Below, piece after piece: positions 22,334 through 22,827 of a stretch of DNA of 22,827 nucleotides (positions are counted from its first letter, which is position 1; each line of letters begins with the position of its first letter). This stretch comes from a virus, in the IMG/VR virus record IMGVR_UViG_3300027805_001064, positions 1 to 22,827 of that record; one strand, written 5' to 3'. The notes beneath the pieces were generated by a model, which was given only the letters and a program-made list of their open reading frames with translations, was not told the origin of the DNA and did no database searches. The translations under genes and the position numbers were made by a program.

Positions 22334-22822
22334 TTACCTAATGATTTGAATGTCTTTACCTGAAGTCCAGATTTCTAATTCTGACCTTAATCTACCCTCA
22401 GATTTAAGGGTTTCGTATCTATTTATAGCTTTACTCCGCCACCATTCAATGATATTAGATAACTCATGTTTCTCATAATTTTCACCAGGTAAAAGTTTAT
22501 CCGTTTTACAGTTCATGTAATCTACTGTATTCTTGAATCCATAATCAGAAATATAATATCGTTTCTTTTCTGTCAACTTTTTGGCGTTCTCAATCGTTAA
22601 AGAGAAAGCATCTCCTTCAGGTGTTCCTTTTAAAGCAGCTTTAGTGAGAGCAATAATCTTAGTAAATGTCCTAAGTTTTCTACTAGTTGTTGAAGTATCT
22701 CCACCCAACAAATCTCCAGTAATATTCTCCACATAGTTTTTCAAATCATGGTATCTTTGGCCATGCATCATCGGTACAATATCAGAATCAGTTAAGCCTT
22801 TGAAACGAATATATGGTTTCAT
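22334..22822 (-). CDS. Phage protein of unknown function, 162 aa (5' end near window edge)
   Basis: A basic, mostly helical protein with no recognised motif. TKIIALTKAALKGTPEGDAF (about 73-92) and NIIEWWRSKAINRYETLKSEGRLRSE suggest a compact helical domain. The ATG at 22822 overlaps a possible TGA of an upstream gene (ATGA, with the frame reading ATG GTA TGA at the edge), the junction type used elsewhere here. The same frame stays open to the window end, so a start further upstream cannot be excluded. It precedes the 416-aa gene by 2 nt and may work with it. Confidence 0.65.
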   Translation of the reverse strand: MKPYIRFKGLTDSDIVPMMHGQRYHDLKNYVENITGDLLGGDTSTTSRKLRTFTKIIALTKAALKGTPEGDAFSLTIENAKKLTEKKRYYISDYGFKNTVDYMNCKTDKLLPGENYEKHELSNIIEWWRSKAINRYETLKSEGRLRSELEIWTSGKDIQIIR

Positions 22823-22827
22823 ACCAT

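Overview
This window reads as part of an AT-rich tailed-phage genome of the marine T4-like (cyanophage/pelagiphage-type) myovirus kind. All convincing genes lie on the minus strand, packed tail to head with 1-18 nt overlaps, many of them ATGA junctions. The assignment rests on T4-type late-promoter boxes (TATAAATA), an overlapping spanin pair, several proteins of families I recall from marine T4-like phages, and N-terminal tags resembling the T4 internal-protein capsid-targeting sequence. I cannot name the host.

In transcription order (right to left) there are four blocks. (1) 22827-20794: three conserved-looking phage genes of unknown function. (2) 20790-10626: an uninterrupted glycan island of eleven genes. 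Seven look like glycosyltransferases or relatives, from several families (GT2-like, DxxD GT-A, HtrL/YibB, two GT9-like, DUF5672-like and another GT-A-like), and an eighth is more doubtful. The island also holds an NDP-sugar 4,6-dehydratase, a TylC3-type C-methyltransferase, an RfbH/DdhC-type 3-dehydrase with His replacing the PLP lysine and iron-sulfur cysteines, and a short SDR placed like abequose/paratose synthase. These enzymes suggest synthesis of a 3,6-dideoxyhexose, possibly C-methylated, and its transfer onto a host-surface or virion glycan. (3) 10555-4197: a block starting at a perfect late promoter. It encodes a ligase-fold nucleotidyltransferase, an NMNAT-like/P-loop kinase fusion, a small basic protein and two large modular acidic/basic proteins. 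Three of these five, plus a 64-aa protein further on, start with a common 10-residue tag (F/Y4, I/L8, E10) matching the T4 capsid-targeting and prohead-protease site. This suggests a set of proteins packed in the head and perhaps ejected with the DNA. (4) 4191-1: a second late promoter drives a virion protein and is followed by a UACG-loop terminator. Beyond it is a lysis-type cassette: a conserved 128-aa protein, a tagged 64-aa protein, i-spanin, overlapping o-spanin, an intact subtilisin-like protease, a second lipoprotein, a small protein, and the start of a probable endolysin cut by the window edge.

The most unusual local signal is inside the nucleotidyltransferase/kinase gene. A 79-codon ORF in another frame (7852-8091) has its own ATG and AAGGA ribosome-binding site. 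The segment is about 52% GC by hand count against about 28% in the flanks, and the host frame switches to C-ending codons (34 NNC against 4 NNT). It looks like overprinting or a recombined patch.

The longest stretch without a gene is about 120 bases (10504-10625), which holds the late promoter. No tRNA, CRISPR, insertion sequence or integrase was found.
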